Below, piece after piece: positions 42,951 through 50,337 of a stretch of DNA of 64,000 nucleotides. Positions within the stretch are counted from its first letter, which is position 1. Every line of letters begins with the position of its first letter. Source of the stretch: Pseudomonas sp. A-RE-19 (GTDB taxonomy: Bacteria > Pseudomonadota > Gammaproteobacteria > Pseudomonadales > Pseudomonadaceae). The position numbers were made by a program, and so were the translations under genes. The notes beneath the pieces were generated by a model. It saw only the letters and a list, made by a program, of their open reading frames with translations, was not told where the DNA came from and did not search any database. The stretch spans positions 171,372-235,371 of the forward strand of contig NZ_JAHBDQ010000044.1 in NCBI RefSeq assembly GCF_019956555.1. The letters run 5' to 3'.

Positions 42951-43283
42951 TTATTTCGCGAGGATGCCGCCCTCGGGCAATTGCGGATTGAACTCGTCGA
43001 AAAAGGGGTAGTGACCGGGCCTCAGGGGGTGAATCACCACGAAGGTGGTCACGCCCGGCGACAGGACTTTTTCAACCCGCAACGGCGTGCTCTCGAACTC
43101 GGCCGGGCCTTGGCCGACGTTCTTCAGAACAATCTTGAAGCGCTGTCCGGCCGGCACCTCCAGCAAGGCGGGCGTGAAGTGACCATCGCGAAGGCTCAGC
43201 TCGTAACTGGGTAACTGGGCATAAGCGGTCAATGGCACGGCGGCGCCGGCGAGGATCAGCCAGGCAATGTGCAGGCGCTTCAT
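42951..43283 (-). CDS. ftrB: FtrB, periplasmic cupredoxin-like protein
   Basis: The 110-residue protein has a signal peptide (about residues 1-22, ending AYA) and a cupredoxin fold with LRDGHFTPALLEVPAGQRFKIVLKN. FtrB proteins are thought to oxidise Fe(II) for transport. It directly follows ftrA, whose stop abuts this start. Confidence 0.85.
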   Translation of the reverse strand: MKRLHIAWLILAGAAVPLTAYAQLPSYELSLRDGHFTPALLEVPAGQRFKIVLKNVGQGPAEFESTPLRVEKVLSPGVTTFVVIHPLRPGHYPFFDEFNPQLPEGGILAK

Positions 43284-43814
43284 TCAATAGCCGCCTTTTT
43301 TACCGATGCCGGCGTAGATGAATTCGTAGTGCAGTTCACAGCGTTCGAACCAAGGGGCGACACCGGTTTCTTTATCGGTGTGGCGCCCGAGGGAGCCATG
43401 CCCGCCGGGTGGCAGGATGGTGAACGTCAGCTGATATTTACCGGGGCCCTGCAGCTTTACATTGTCGCCATAGTGCGGCCCGTCGTTGGCCACCATGGCA
43501 TGGAAATCGCCTTTGATCTCGGGGTCGCTGCCGTTTTTTTTCAAGTTGAAAGCGACGTTCAGGTAGGGGACGAAACTGCCTTCCTGAAAGCCCTGTCGAT
43601 TGTCCGCAGTGGCCCGAATGTCGGCTTCCAGGTGGACGTCGGAATCCACGGTGGCGCGCATCATCCCGGCAGGTGCCATTTCGATCGGCTGCAAATACAC
43701 CGCCCCGACTTCCAGCCCCGGACACAGCTGTGGTTCCCCGATCGGATATTCCTTGGCGTGAGCCAGTGGTGTGAGCAAGAGCAGGGCGAGTGACAGTGAA
43801 AAAGGGGTACGCAT
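43284..43814 (-). CDS. ftrA: FtrA/P19-family periplasmic iron-binding protein
   Basis: The ATG at 43814 after AGGAAG gives 176 residues with a signal peptide (about 1-20, ending AHA). The mature part shows the P19/Tp34 family features EYPIGEPQLCPGLEVGAVYLQP, a conserved Met (APAGMM), DSDVHLEADI and YGDNVKLQGPGKYQLTFTI. P19 proteins bind iron and copper. It starts the ftrABCD unit. A Fur-like sequence lies about 57-76 bp upstream. Confidence 0.9.
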   Translation of the reverse strand: MRTPFSLSLALLLLTPLAHAKEYPIGEPQLCPGLEVGAVYLQPIEMAPAGMMRATVDSDVHLEADIRATADNRQGFQEGSFVPYLNVAFNLKKNGSDPEIKGDFHAMVANDGPHYGDNVKLQGPGKYQLTFTILPPGGHGSLGRHTDKETGVAPWFERCELHYEFIYAGIGKKGGY

Positions 43815-43870
43815 AGTAGCTTCCTGAGCACTGACGAGTAGGAGCCCGAGTCTAGGAAGCTTTGCTGCGA

Positions 43871-43889
43871 ACAATAATGATTGGTATCA
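43871..43889. promoter_or_regulatory. Candidate Fur box of ftrABCD
   Basis: The minus strand carries AATCATTATT, close to one half of the Fur consensus (GATAATGATAATCATTATC); the other half is weak. Confidence 0.45.
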
Positions 43890-43956
43890 AGTTTTGAGCA
43901 ATTAAAGCTCACGTTGAGTGTGTTCGGGATTGCGCAGAGGGACTCGATGTCGATTC

Positions 43957-43970
43957 TTGATATGTATCAA
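43957..43970. promoter_or_regulatory. Perfect Anr/Dnr box
   Basis: TTGATATGTATCAA matches TTGAT-N4-ATCAA fully. It predicts a start point near 44005 for the gene at 44031; it is also about 150 bp upstream of ftrA on the other strand. Confidence 0.82.
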
Positions 43971-44030
43971 GGCTGGCGTTGCGCAAGGGCTGTAGGTTGG
44001 AAAAACGCCACTCAATGATCGGAGATCGGC

Positions 44031-44243
44031 ATGGCCAAGAATTTTCCCGTCAACCCCAAGCACCCCGAGCGGATCTGTTGGGGGTGCGACCGCTATTGCC
44101 CGGCGAAGTCCCTTGCTTGCGGCAACGGTTCCGACCGCGCGATGCATCCGGCGGAGTTGTTTGGAGAGGATTGGCAACAGCCTGGCGACTGGGGTCTTGA
44201 TGCGGTCATTACTACGGACAAAGTGGTGGATGACGGTGTGTAG
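44031..44243 (+). CDS. DUF3079-type small cysteine-containing protein
   Basis: A GGAG before the ATG and a perfect Anr/Dnr box upstream mark this 70-residue gene. The protein begins MAKNFPVNPKHPERICWGC, continues DRYCPAKSLACGNGSDRAMHP and ELFGEDW, and has four cysteines that could bind a metal. This matches the DUF3079 family as I know it; no function is established. Anaerobic induction is inferred from the box. Confidence 0.82.
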   Translation: MAKNFPVNPKHPERICWGCDRYCPAKSLACGNGSDRAMHPAELFGEDWQQPGDWGLDAVITTDKVVDDGV

Positions 44244-44349
44244 AGAAAGGTAAGTGTTCAGCGATCTCACCTTCCTGATTTGCAATTGCTGGCGTCGTTG
44301 GTCGAGCCCGCTATCATGCAGGGCGTAAATCTGGAATGTAGATAACGCT

Positions 44350-44745
44350 ATGCCAAGATTGTCATTCGCCGTCAGAGTTTTGTTCGCGTGCTGCCTTTTC
44401 ATTGCAACCGCTAATCACATCCGTGCAGACGTCTCGCATGGATTGCTCTGGGATTACGGATACGGCCCCAGCGCTTACTTGGCTAGCCGTATTTTCTGGG
44501 GGGCGCTTACGTTTTTTGACCCGCTGGCGGCATTGCTGCTTTTCATCAAGCCAAGAGCGGGAATCGTCCTTACGGTGGCGATTATTTTTGTCGACGTAGT
44601 CCATAACACTTTTTACGTCGCATTGAAGCAACAGTGGCTGGAGCCGTTCTACCTGTCCCAGGTCGCTTTCCTTTTCGTAGTACTTCTGCTCTCGCCCATT
44701 GCTTGGAATAGCCCTGTTCGGGGCGTAGTGGTGGCAATGGATTGA
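44350..44745 (+). CDS. Small multi-helix membrane protein, function unknown
   Basis: The 131-residue protein has four predicted membrane helices. ANHIRADVSHGLLWDYGYGPSAYLASRIFWG lies between helices one and two. The ribosome site is weak. I do not recognise the family. It lies at the boundary where the denitrification island gives way to accessory DNA. Confidence 0.65.
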   Translation: MPRLSFAVRVLFACCLFIATANHIRADVSHGLLWDYGYGPSAYLASRIFWGALTFFDPLAALLLFIKPRAGIVLTVAIIFVDVVHNTFYVALKQQWLEPFYLSQVAFLFVVLLLSPIAWNSPVRGVVVAMD

Positions 44746-44874
44746 TGGGGCGAGTGCGCTTACGGCCGAGACTATTGCGCAGCCCACTTGCTCAAGATGC
44801 GTGTAATCCACCCCTGAACCGATATGCATGTGCGCGAATCCGCAACTTCCCCCGTTCGTTGCCAGGCTTAGGTC

Positions 44875-44900
44875 TGTAGTGGTCAACTAACCCCGGACAC
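44875..44900. mobile_element. Solo IS-end remnant
   Basis: The 26 bases starting TGTAGTGGTC and ending CCGGACAC closely match the left end of the IS3-family element at 59152-59177. No transposase is nearby. The gap 44746-45055 otherwise shows nothing. Confidence 0.55.
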
Positions 44901-45055
44901 GACGGAGGATAAAAGCTCTACAAGGTTCCTGCTTTTTTCGTTAACTGCGAGTGACACAGCGTGCTGGCCTGGCACAGTGCTCCATATTGCGCTTGATCAC
45001 CAAAGGGCAGAGGATGGCTGCACACCAATCTGGTGTTCACCAAGGAGCGGAGAAG

Positions 45056-46429
45056 ATGGAAAGGTCCACTGAACATGGCGAATTATCGGTTTTGAAACCT
45101 CCACAATTCGCCATCAAGCAAAGTCCCGTACCACCGGTCCTGCCATCTTCATGGGAGTGCACCGCTCTACTGCATCCATACAGCCCACCATCCACTGACG
45201 GTGTACAAGACACACCATTCTTTCAGCTTTGCGTTGCGTCAATCAGCTACATCGAAGGACAGATTCTCTCTATCCAGGTGGTTGGCATGGACGGTCAAAC
45301 GTGGTGGTACAAGGTCACACAGACCACCACCGTACTCTCACGAGATGAGGGTGTGACCTGGACGGACAACCTTGACATAGGTTGGACGCTGCCTGGCACA
45401 GAGTGGCTCACTCCTACCCAAAGCCCAACTTACTTTGCGACCAGTTACCTTAACTGGATGCAGGCGCAGGAGGTAGATTGGTGGAAACAGTCGGTCGCTA
45501 ACTCTAATGCGACCACTTGGATCTGGTTCGATCATTCCAGCGGGCTGCCGTTTCGGATGATGTTCGGCGCGCCGCCAAAAAACCCTTTGGTCGGAGACCA
45601 AAATCAGTTGGCATTCTTCCAGAACTTCTCGTTCACATATTTTCCGGGATTTTCGGCGGTCGAGAACCCAAATGTCGACACTTGGACTCCGCCGGTCATT
45701 CCCGGATTTCAGGCCGGCAATCCTGGTGGCCAGTCGCTCCCGCTCTGGAATGACCACTTCGCGATGACCACGTTCATGACGCCAGTGGATTCGGCAAGCT
45801 TTCCGTTGCCGACCAATGTGTTTTATCAGTGGAAACCCGACAACGCTTACGGAGAGGCGACAGATCGTGCCCAAGTGACGTGGATGTCATACCAGTACAA
45901 CCCAACTGCTGGATACGAAACTTCTGTTGCGCTACTTTTCGGCGCGCCGCCAAATGGAATGCCCGCTCCACCGAATGCCGGGGACGGCTATATTTTTAAC
46001 CAATCGGAGATTCTAAATCAGGGAGTTCCAACGCCATTGGTTTTTTCTTGTCAGAACATTGGAATGGGGCAGGAGCCGCCGGACTGGGCAAGTATTCCCG
46101 CTGTACAGGGAACGATTCACGCCTCAGTGACGGACAACGCAGCGCTTTCGCCAGGTAATCAGGTCAACATCATTTCGGTGCTTTTTCCACCCTCGGACGA
46201 ATATGAGCAGGGCCGTTACTTGTGGACGTGGTACAGCCCTTTCCCCGGTTCGGACGGTAGCAATAGCCGACCTGTGACATTCATGGAATCGGCATCTTCC
46301 ATTGCTGAAGGCGGAACTAGCCTGGCACTTGCTGACTACTTCGACTACACGGTTTCGCCGAACTGGTATCCGCCGTATCTCTTTGATGTGCCACAGAAAT
46401 GTCTGGTCCCTCAGAAAGAAAAACCTTGA
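45056..46429 (+). CDS. Unrecognised 457-residue protein
   Basis: The ATG at 45056 follows AAGGAGCGGAGAAG; an in-frame ATG at 45014 with AGAGG is possible. The protein lacks a signal peptide and membrane helices and is rich in Trp, Tyr, Pro, Asn and Phe (for example DTWTPPVIPGFQAGNPGG and GRYLWTWYSPFPG). It has repeated phrases of the kind FGAPP (MMFGAPPKNP and LLFGAPPNGM), suggesting a beta-rich or duplicated fold. I do not recognise the family. Codon use is less GC-rich than the flanks, a sign of transfer. Confidence 0.75.
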   Translation: MERSTEHGELSVLKPPQFAIKQSPVPPVLPSSWECTALLHPYSPPSTDGVQDTPFFQLCVASISYIEGQILSIQVVGMDGQTWWYKVTQTTTVLSRDEGVTWTDNLDIGWTLPGTEWLTPTQSPTYFATSYLNWMQAQEVDWWKQSVANSNATTWIWFDHSSGLPFRMMFGAPPKNPLVGDQNQLAFFQNFSFTYFPGFSAVENPNVDTWTPPVIPGFQAGNPGGQSLPLWNDHFAMTTFMTPVDSASFPLPTNVFYQWKPDNAYGEATDRAQVTWMSYQYNPTAGYETSVALLFGAPPNGMPAPPNAGDGYIFNQSEILNQGVPTPLVFSCQNIGMGQEPPDWASIPAVQGTIHASVTDNAALSPGNQVNIISVLFPPSDEYEQGRYLWTWYSPFPGSDGSNSRPVTFMESASSIAEGGTSLALADYFDYTVSPNWYPPYLFDVPQKCLVPQKEKP

Positions 46430-46569
46430 TTCCGAGCAGTGGCTGGCGCGCTCTACAGTCGGCCATCTGCATAGGGATATCGCTTGGCGGCGCCTGTATG
46501 GCGCTCGCCGGGTCACTTACGACGGGCACGTATGACTGTCTTCTCTCGATCCAGTGGAATGCGGGCTAT

Positions 46570-47232
46570 TCAGCGACGCCACGATCCCTCGGGCAATTCG
46601 ACCTGCCGCTGGGCCGCAGCCAAGGCAACCTTCAGCCCCTCTTTATCCAGCGGTATGCAGTAGGCGGGTTTCGCCCGTTCGAATCGCCAGCTTCCATCAA
46701 GGCTGCCCGCATCTACCGCGTCGAATCCAATCTCGTCCAGCAACGTGATCACCAGCGCTTTCGCCGCCGGATCATCCGCCGCGATCGGCAGTGCGCGCCG
46801 GTCGGGCGCCGCTTTCGGGCGCGAGTCTTGCGTCAGGTCCTGGGCGAGGATGGCATTGAACACCTTGACCACTCTGGAGTGGGGCAGTTGCTCGGCGAGC
46901 AGGCGGCTGGTGGTGGTTTCGAATCGGTCGAGAGCTCCAATGTGACCGTCGCGTTCCGGGTAGTAGTTGTTGGCATCCAGCACGGTTTTGCCCTCTAGCC
47001 ACTTGGCTGGCACGCTTCGGTAATGCGCAAGAGGAATTGCCACGAGCACCACGTCGCCAAATTGTGCAGCCTCCTCGACAGTGCCGACCTGACTGCCAGG
47101 TATGCCACTGAGCACGCTGCTCATGGTCTGTGGCCCACGTGAATTGCTGAGCATCGCCTCGTGTCCCGCCGCGATGACCAACTGCGCCACTGCACGTCCG
47201 ATGAAGCCTGCCCCGATAATGCCGATACGCAT
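46570..47232 (-). CDS. NAD(P)-dependent reductase, F420-dependent NADP oxidoreductase-like
   Basis: The 220-residue Rossmann protein starts MRIGIIGAGFIGRAVAQLV (GxGxxG) and has SNSRGPQT, VVLVAIPLAHYRSVP, VLDANNYYPERDG and VVKVFNAI, the pattern of the NADP oxidoreductase (F420-dependent-like) family often annotated as a predicted dinucleotide-binding enzyme. It is divergent from the LysR gene at 47333, which probably controls it. Confidence 0.85.
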   Translation of the reverse strand: MRIGIIGAGFIGRAVAQLVIAAGHEAMLSNSRGPQTMSSVLSGIPGSQVGTVEEAAQFGDVVLVAIPLAHYRSVPAKWLEGKTVLDANNYYPERDGHIGALDRFETTTSRLLAEQLPHSRVVKVFNAILAQDLTQDSRPKAAPDRRALPIAADDPAAKALVITLLDEIGFDAVDAGSLDGSWRFERAKPAYCIPLDKEGLKVALAAAQRQVELPEGSWRR

Positions 47233-47332
47233 GTCCTTGCTCCGCTGGTTGATAAGAAGAAACCATGATGATTGCCAACCAAAGGCAGATAAATAATCAT
47301 CGGCTACTTAGTCTCGTTACCAGGAGTGTTGA

Positions 47333-48241
47333 ATGATGGATCGTCTGACGAGCATGGGGGCGTTTGTGATGGCGGCGGAATCCGGCTCCTATGCCAGCGC
47401 CGCCGAGCGATTGGGCCTGTCGCCGCAGATGGTGGCCAAGCATGTTGCCGCGCTTGAGCAGCGCCTGGGTGCACGGCTACTGAACCGTACCACCCGACGC
47501 CAGAGCCTGACTGAGTTGGGCAGCGCTTACTACGAACGTTGCAAGCATATTTTGAGCGAGGCTCAGGCTGCCGATTCCCTTGCGCAGATCATGAATGACA
47601 CCCCCCGCGGCAAACTGAAAATCAGCGCTCCCGTAACGTTTGGCTCCTATAGCCTCATGCCCTTTGTGACGGAGTTTTTGCGTCAACACCCGGAGGTCGA
47701 AATCGATCTGCATTTGACGGATCGCTTTGTCGATCTGGTGGAGGAGGGTTATGAAGTGACTTTCAGGATCGGCCCATTGGCCACGTCCAGTTTGACCGCC
47801 AGGCCGTTGGCGCCTTATCGATTGGTAGCCTGTGCGGCACCGAGCTATCTGACCGACCGCGGAGTGCCGCAGATACCGAGTGATCTGAAGAACCATGAGT
47901 GTCTGGGGTATGCCTATTGGTCCCGGCCGGCCGACCGCGAATGGGTCTTCTGCAAAGGCTCCGCAGTTGAGCGGGTACAAGTCGTCAGTCGATTGCAGGT
48001 CAACGAGAGCAAAGCGTTGCTGTCGGCAGCGCTGGACGGGTTCGGGATTGTCCTCGGCCCCGAAGACTTTCTCGAGCCCGCGTTGCGCAGCGGCGAGTTG
48101 GTTCGACTGTTAGCTGATTACGAAGCACCGAGCCGGCAAATGCATTTGCTCTACACGGCCAATCGTCAGAAAACCGCCAAGCTGCGACGATTTATCGATG
48201 CTGCGCTCGTCCGCTTTGGTGTTGCTTCATTAGCCAGTTGA
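47333..48241 (+). CDS. LysR-family transcriptional regulator
   Basis: The 302-residue protein has an N-terminal winged helix (FVMAAESGSYASAAERLGLSPQMVAKHVAALEQRLGARLLNRTTR) and a substrate-binding domain (KLKISAPVTFGSYSLMPFVTEFL). CAGGAG precedes an ATGATG start. The likely target is the divergent reductase at 46570. Confidence 0.92.
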   Translation: MMDRLTSMGAFVMAAESGSYASAAERLGLSPQMVAKHVAALEQRLGARLLNRTTRRQSLTELGSAYYERCKHILSEAQAADSLAQIMNDTPRGKLKISAPVTFGSYSLMPFVTEFLRQHPEVEIDLHLTDRFVDLVEEGYEVTFRIGPLATSSLTARPLAPYRLVACAAPSYLTDRGVPQIPSDLKNHECLGYAYWSRPADREWVFCKGSAVERVQVVSRLQVNESKALLSAALDGFGIVLGPEDFLEPALRSGELVRLLADYEAPSRQMHLLYTANRQKTAKLRRFIDAALVRFGVASLAS

Positions 48242-48298
48242 ACCCGCAACCCAAAGCGGACAGATCGACCCGGTCTCGAGCCGATCTCTCCAGGCCGG

Positions 48299-48826
48299 TT
48301 AGAAACACCAATCCTCAGCACGAACGACGCGGCAAAATGGTCCCGCCAGGGTTGCATTGTGATGCGCGACAATATTTTCAGCCTTCAACGCAGGGGTGTC
48401 GGAGCAGGTATGAGCATCGGCGATCAGCACTGCATCGAACCCAAGATCTCGTGCGGCGCGGCAGGTGCTGTCGACACAGTACTGGGTCTTCATTCCGGCA
48501 ATAACCACGCCTTGAGATCCACACGCTTTTAGCCGATCGGCCAGGTCTGTCATGGCGAAAGCGTTGGGGCGGCTTTTTTCGAAGATCACTTCGTCGCCTT
48601 GTAGCAGCAGTTCCTGCACCAGTTGCGTCAACGGGCTTCCAGGTTCGATAGGCGAGCCAGGCGGGCCAGGCGGGCCTACATGGCGAGCTAGAAAAATGGG
48701 TGCGCCGGCCTTCCGGGCTTTGCTCAGCAGGCTATTCAAAGTGTTCAGCAGCGCTTCGCCAGCCCATGGTTTATCCGGGCCATGAAACAATCCAACCTGC
48801 ATATCGAGAATCAACAGTGCATACAT
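48299..48826 (-). CDS. Isochorismatase-family cysteine hydrolase
   Basis: The 175-residue protein has the family triad: Asp8 in ALLILDMQ, a Lys in VIFEKSRPNAF, and a Cys in IAGMKTQYCVDSTCRAA. These enzymes hydrolyse amide or vinyl ether bonds; the substrate is not evident. It is convergent with the LysR gene. Confidence 0.88.
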   Translation of the reverse strand: MYALLILDMQVGLFHGPDKPWAGEALLNTLNSLLSKARKAGAPIFLARHVGPPGPPGSPIEPGSPLTQLVQELLLQGDEVIFEKSRPNAFAMTDLADRLKACGSQGVVIAGMKTQYCVDSTCRAARDLGFDAVLIADAHTCSDTPALKAENIVAHHNATLAGPFCRVVRAEDWCF

Positions 48827-49094
48827 AGTGCTTTTCCTTGCGTTTGGACCAGCGACACAAGGGCAAAAGAAAAGGCCCTGTCCATCACTGGCGGGCCTTT
48901 GAAGTTCGTGTGTTTTAGCTCACGACACCTCTCACGACCCGCCTCGGGCGGTCGTGGTAGTGGTGCTCGAGGCAATGCGTGGCTGATTCATGACGCTGAC
49001 AGTATCTGCACGGTAACTGGTTGGCAAGGGGACGTGACCTGCGCGACGGTGACTACTTGTAGGGTCCGCTTATGGCCTTGATGAAAAGATCGAG
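48827..49094. other. Intergenic region with a hairpin
   Basis: CACGACC (48933-48939) pairs with GGTCGTG (48950-48956), with an inner GCC/GGC stem. No gene is evident in this stretch. Confidence 0.5.
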
Positions 49095-49343
49095 TTACCC
49101 ATGCATGTACAGAAGCGCGTCGATCAGGTCGAGTTCTGGTTGCGTGAATTGCACATTGTTGAATCTTCTAACTTGCTCGAGTACTCCCCTGATGGGTACT
49201 TGGCGCGAAGTGTCTTCAACTATCTCGATCAGACGGTCGTACTCAGGATCTCTGCCTTTCAGGTATTTATGAGTCAGTTCTTTGAGCGATAAGCGGGCCT
49301 GTTGGTCGGTCAGCACGCTTGGGCACAAGCTTGTCATGAGCAT
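49095..49343 (-). CDS. Small hypothetical protein
   Basis: The 82-residue frame has an AAGAAG-type ribosome site. The sequence is helical and charged (LSLKELTHKYLKGRDPEYDRLIEIVED, LDLIDALLYMHG). I do not recognise it. It lies among rearranged accessory DNA. Confidence 0.5.
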   Translation of the reverse strand: MLMTSLCPSVLTDQQARLSLKELTHKYLKGRDPEYDRLIEIVEDTSRQVPIRGVLEQVRRFNNVQFTQPELDLIDALLYMHG

Positions 49344-49413
49344 ATCTTCTTTGAGATCGGCTTGTTCTCCTGAACGCTTACCGCTGCAAGGAGGCCGGTT
49401 CGAACTACCAGAT

Positions 49414-49695
49414 TCAGAGCTGCATCATTGGCAGTGGGCTCAGTGGGTTCGTTAGCAGTCGCTTGAGCGAAAGCTGAACTAAGCGAAAGTGAAATCCTGC
49501 ATCAGGAAAGGTGGAGAATACCTCACGTCGCTTCTGTCGTGAGAGTCCAAAAGTAACCGCGCCGCGGGATAGGTCGATCCAATCGGCTTTCCGAAATACC
49601 TCTGCAAGGCTCTGTGGATCGGTATGGGACCGAGTTACTTTATGGTGGTTGTGAATGATCAATATTATTTCATCCACCCAATCTCGTTTGTCGCA
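49414..49695 (-). pseudogene. C-terminal fragment of an HD-domain hydrolase
   Basis: The minus-strand frame reads CDKRDWVDEIILIIHNHHKV, FRKADWIDLSRGAVTFGL and FPDAGFHFRLVQLSL, resembling the C-terminal half of HD-domain (cyanamide hydratase-like) proteins. The residues before CDKRDW read the neighbouring dioxygenase antisense, so the gene was cut near 49695. Confidence 0.6.
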
Positions 49696-49696
49696 C

Positions 49697-50320
49697 GCGC
49701 TGGGCGGGGCGACCATGTACGAAGCCACCAAACCCGATCACAAGGAGTTTTTCAGTATCGGGCTCGAGTTGGCCGAGGATGATCCGAGCGTGCTTGCCGG
49801 GGCAGACCTGTTGAGGGTGGTGGCGGCGGGGCTGGGTATCGACGAAGATTTTTTCACCGACAAATACACCAAGCCCTTCCAGCGCACCCAGATGGTTTAT
49901 TACCCGCCGCAACCACCCCAGGCTGAAGCCGATCAGTTCGGGGTTGCGCCTCACACCGACTACGGTTGCATCACGTTGCTGTACCAGGACAACAGTGGTG
50001 GCTTGCAAGTCCGGGAACTCGGCTCCAATCGCTGGATCGATGCCACGCCGATTCCTGGCAGCCTGGTGGTGAACGTTGGTGACCTGTTGGCGCGCTGGTC
50101 CAACGATCGTTTTCGCTCGACGCTGCATCGGGTAATCAATGCATCAGGTCACGAGCGTTACTCCATCGCGACGTTCTTCGACCCAACCTACGGTGCCATG
50201 GTCGATCCTTGCGAACTGGGGATCGATTCGGCGCTGAGCTTGTATCCGCCGGTGGCGGCGGGGGACTACATACTCAAGCGGATCGACGATTCGATGGCCT
50301 ATCGCAAGAAGGCTCAGTGA
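49697..50320 (+). pseudogene. N-terminally truncated 2-oxoglutarate/Fe(II) dioxygenase (isopenicillin N synthase type)
   Basis: The frame contains the iron ligands HTD (in VAPHTDYGCITLLYQD) and the distal His in RSTLHRVINA, plus the Arg in HERYSIATFF. The usual family length is about 310-340 residues; here only about 205 remain and the first third is missing. The 5' boundary near 49697 coincides with the break of the HD gene on the other strand. It may still be translated from MYEATKPDHKEFF. Confidence 0.72.
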
Positions 50321-50337
50321 AACACAGCCCGGATCGA

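Noticed and set aside
46399..46998. 199-residue plus-strand frame over the NAD(P) reductase
   Set aside because: It is antisense to a well-supported Rossmann protein and has no family features.
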